From NCBI GenBank assembly GCA_963965975.1, contig OZ014415.1, positions 2,175,001 to 2,239,000 of the forward strand: DNA of 64,000 nt. Direction: 5' to 3'. A program made the translations under genes and the position numbers. A model generated the notes under the pieces. That model had not been told where the DNA came from. It saw only the letters and a program-made list of their open reading frames with translations, and searched no databases. Position 1 is the stretch's first letter. The number at the start of each line of letters is the position of its first letter. The DNA comes from Xestospongia bergquistia (taxonomy: Eukaryota; Porifera; Demospongiae; Haplosclerida; Petrosiidae). Of the stretch, positions 61,163 through 64,000 are shown piece after piece.

Positions 61163-63628
61163 TATATTACTAAACCAAAGTACTGTATTCCATTCATGCA
61201 ACCTGGTAGATTAGTAAAAGTAGTACATGAACAAGATGACTTTGGTTGGGGAGCTGTTATAAACTTTCAGAAAAAATCAACTCAAAAGGTACACATGTTA
61301 ATAATATAAAGTGTACATGTTAATATACAGTGTACATGTTAATATACAGTGTACATGTTAATATACAGTGTATATGTTAATATAGAGTGTACATGTATAT
61401 GTCTCTTAGGGTCTTGATACAGTCTATGTAGTTGAGATATTGTTAAGATGTTCAACAGAGTCGTGTAAAAATATGCCATCATCAGCACCACGACCTGCTC
61501 CTAAAGATGACAAAGGAGAAATGCAAGTAAGATATCTGTAGGAGATTGTACTAACTATCATGTCTCTCCTTCAGCTCTCAATTTATTTTTGCTTTTTTTT
61601 CTTTCGTTTCTCTCTCTTTTTCCTAGGTTGTACCGATAATGTTACACTTCTTACAACAAATCAGTTCAGTTAGAATTTATCTTCCAAAAGATCTCAGATC
61701 ATCAGATAGTAGATTTAGTGTTGGGAAATCTATTGAGGTACATTATTTTATTTTTGTACTGTACATGACGTTAGTGTTAAATTTAGGAGGTCATCAAAAG
61801 ATTCCCACATGGATTACCAGTATTAGATCCACTTACTGATATGCACATCAAAGATGAAGAATTCAAGAAGATTGTTAAGGTATGTATCAATATATTACCA
61901 CTGTATTGCTCCTATTATATTAATGCTCCTGTTATAATATTACTCCTGTTATATTATTGTTCCTGTTATAATATTGTTCCTGTTATATTAATGCTCCTAT
62001 TATATTATTGCTCCTGTTATAATATTGCTCCTGTTATATTATTGCTCCTGTTATATTAATGCTCCTATTATATTAATGCTCCTATTATATTATTGTTCCT
62101 GTTAAATGTACAATTTGGTATTTGAAAGACAATCATTATGTCTTTTTATTATAGAAAATTGAAGCACTTGAAAATCGTCTTGTGTCCAATCCTGTCCACA
62201 AAGATTCAGATTTAGAACGACTTTATAATTTATGTCAAAAGAAAACTGAAGTATGTAATTCATTTTATAACTTTTAATAACTTGATTGTTTTATAGATAA
62301 ATGCTCAAGTGAGAGAAGCTAAGAAGGAGTTAAAAAAGGCTCAGACGATAATGCAAATGGATGAACTGAAATGTCGTAAAAGAGTTTTAAGAAGGTATTT
62401 GTACAATATATGATATTATGTAATAATACAATATAAGCTACAATATATGATATAACAGTTATATTATTTAATGCTATGTTATAACAGTTATATTATATAA
62501 TGCTATGTTATAACAGTTATATTATATAATGCTATGTTATAACAGTTATATTATGTAATAATACAACATATGATGTAACAGCTCTATTGTATGTAGGTTG
62601 GGATATGCTAATTCTTCTGATGTTATAGAAATAAAAGGAAGAGTAGCTTGTGAAATTGACTCGTAAGTTCCTGTGTCATATGAACATATTGTTTGTCTCT
62701 TTATCAAATGTACTATCTGATCTATTTATCTATTTGTTTAACTAACCGTCCATTCATTAATCTGATATTACACATTGTTATTATATATTCTGTAGAGGTG
62801 AAGAGTTATTACTAACGGAGATGATATTTAATGGAGCATTTAATGATCTCTCTGTTGAACAATGTGTGGCTTTACTTTCTTGTTTTGTCTTCCAAGAAAA
62901 AGTCAGTCCTCTATAATGTATATCTTGTTATTGTTGTGTTCTATATAGGCTGATGAAATGCCTAAATTAACAGAACAGTTATCTGGACCTTTGAGAATGA
63001 TGCAAGTAAGACAGTCAGCTTTCCATTAGATTATATTTATATTGTTCTCTCTCTCTCTCTCTCTCAGGATTCTGCTCGTAGGATTGCTCGAGTTGCCATT
63101 GAAGCAAAACTAGAAGTTGATGAAGAAGAGTATGTCGAATCTCTAAGACCTCATTTAATGGATGTAGTCCATGCATGGTGTTCAGTAAGTCACATGATAT
63201 ACACTATGAGTCATGTGATTCATTTAATTGTCACATGACTGGCTGATATGTCTTCTGTATAGGGAGCTCCATTTTCTCAAATTTGTAAAATGACTGATGT
63301 TTTTGAAGGCAGTATAATTCGTTGTATAAGAAGATTAGAAGAGATTTTACGTCAAATGTGTCAAGCTTCTAAGGCCATTGGCAACATCGAACTAGAGAAT
63401 AAGTTTGCTGAAGGTATATATTTGTGTTCATTGTAATAATAAGTACTGAACTATGTCTGTGATTAATTTGATTTGTTTGTGTATAACCATCCTGTACATC
63501 TGTATAATATATATTAGTAACTGTTGTATGTGTTAGTCTTTGTATGTTATTTTATTTTGTTTATTTCTGTTGTAGGTATTTTAAAGATCAAGAGAGACAT
63601 TGTATTTGCAGCCAGTCTTTATTTGTAA
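57518..63628 (+). CDS. MTREX: MTR4/MTREX, nuclear exosome RNA helicase
   Basis: Twenty-six exons, in phase throughout, give 1033 residues against 1042 in human. Main exons: 57518-57750, 57956-58061, 58117-58179, 58454-58741, 58792-58824, 58872-58929, 58976-59100, 59303-59401, 59517-59604, 59708-59919, 59984-60196, 60254-60379, 60492-60643, 60688-60800, 61160-61288, 61410-61526, 61627-61737, 61787-61879, 62155-62250, 62297-62394, 62597-62662, 62796-62901, 62949-63004, 63068-63184, 63263-63413, 63576-63628. Motifs: SAHTSAGKT (Walker A), FDEIHYMRD (DEIH box), [20 protein letters not shown] (motif VI), the KOW arch ([17 protein letters not shown]) and the C-terminal DSH helices ([15 protein letters not shown]). 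MTR4 unwinds RNA for the nuclear exosome as part of TRAMP/NEXT-type complexes. The weak first donor (GTGTTT) is chosen by phase. Confidence 0.95.
59632..59706 (+). repeat. (CT)n tract serving as polypyrimidine tract, MTR4 intron 9
   Basis: About 70 bases of CT repeats fill the intron and end at the AG before exon 59708. Comparable tracts lie before exons 60492 (60457-60490), 61160 (61037-61159) and 63068 (63046-63067). Each places a pure pyrimidine run directly at a 3' splice site. Confidence 0.85.
61037..61159 (+). repeat. Long (CT)n tract before MTR4 exon 15
   Basis: Roughly 120 bases of CTCTCT with a few G interruptions end directly at the acceptor of exon 61160-61288. It is the longest of four such tracts in this gene. 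Open frames on both strands here are artefacts of the repeat. Confidence 0.9.
61895..62105 (+). repeat. Intronic minisatellite, MTR4 intron 18
   Basis: About twelve imperfect copies of a 17-bp unit of the type TATTGCTCCTGTTATAT fill most of the intron between exons 61787-61879 and 62155-62250. Similar small arrays are found in other introns of this gene: 59407-59500 (ACATGTACATCAACATCTATT), 61305-61395 (GTGTACATGTTAATATACA) and 62440-62580 (ATAACAGTTATATTATATAATGCTATGT). Confidence 0.85.
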
Positions 63629-63806
63629 CTGGTAACCTCATTACATATATATAAATGTTATGTTTACTTCAATCTTTATTATCCTTTCTTAATTATATAT
63701 ACTCTATATATTATAATCTTTAGTGTCAATCCACTTTATCATCTGCCATGTTCTAATGTGTATGTACAACTGTCAAAGAAAAAATGATCATTACATGTAA
63801 ATTCAA

Positions 63807-63812
63807 AATAAA
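63807..63812 (+). terminator. Candidate poly(A) signal of MTR4
   Basis: AATAAA occurs 179 bases after the MTR4 stop codon, in AT-rich 3' flank. The remainder to 64000 shows no coding content. Confidence 0.4.
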
Positions 63813-64000
63813 TGAAAAATATCTTTTACTGAACAAACTGGTAGACAATAGTAACAGTTTTGCAAGTCTTGGAAATAGAAATTAATTTGTGCACGATATT
63901 GAATGTTAAATACAATACATTGTAATGAAGACAACACAAAAATTCTTAATAGGATAATATACAGGTATATTCTATATTCTATATAGTTTTTAATATTATA

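Noticed and set aside
60965-61201. Minus-strand frame of alternating Arg and Glu
   Set aside because: It is a translation of the CT/GA microsatellite before MTR4 exon 15, with no splice or homology support.

Overview
The window is AT-rich animal nuclear DNA: genes have many small introns with GT..AG sites, and several products align with human proteins that I recognise (MTR4/MTREX, ORC2, EFCAB7, FANCI, CYP4-type P450). The short introns, the NIDO/Ig receptor-like genes, the CCP remnant and an ankyrin-Roc-COR-death protein suggest an early-branching metazoan, most likely a demosponge of the Amphimedon kind. That placement is inference. Gene models below come from reading splice sites and frames by eye.

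Region 1 (1-25 kb) holds two related minus-strand NIDO genes made by a segmental duplication. The left gene reads signal peptide, NIDO domain, Gly/Ser linker, a stalk encoded by nine tandem copies of a micro-exon pair (about 474 bp per unit), then at least four Ig-like domains running off the left edge. The right gene has the same signal peptide and NIDO exons but ends in a transmembrane exon and a tyrosine-rich cytoplasmic tail. A BEL/Pao LTR retroelement with internal damage lies in the left copy, between short LTRs and a 5-bp target duplication. A Ty3/gypsy RT scrap and a probable hAT scrap lie nearby.

Region 2 (25-37 kb) holds a broken N-terminal FANCI fragment and a broken CYP4-type P450 on the minus strand, a nearly intronless ankyrin-Roc-COR-death gene on the plus strand, a decayed CCP/transmembrane gene, and a polytopic membrane protein with a His/Cys domain resembling LRAT/NlpC-P60 folds.

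Region 3 (37-48.5 kb) is a tandem duplication of a roughly 5-kb block. Each copy carries an intact single-exon type II membrane glycosyltransferase related to the fucosyltransferases, a decayed glycosyltransferase C-terminal fragment, C2H2 zinc-finger remnants and a low-complexity block. A 293-bp hAT-like MITE sits in only one copy.

Region 4 (48.9-63.7 kb) is a conserved housekeeping cluster: EFCAB7 (13 exons, minus, with a 25-bp minisatellite of about 54 copies in one intron), ORC2 (single exon, minus) and MTR4 (26 exons, plus). ORC2 and MTR4 are divergently transcribed from a 149-bp spacer with two CACGTG boxes. No tRNA, rRNA or CRISPR was seen.
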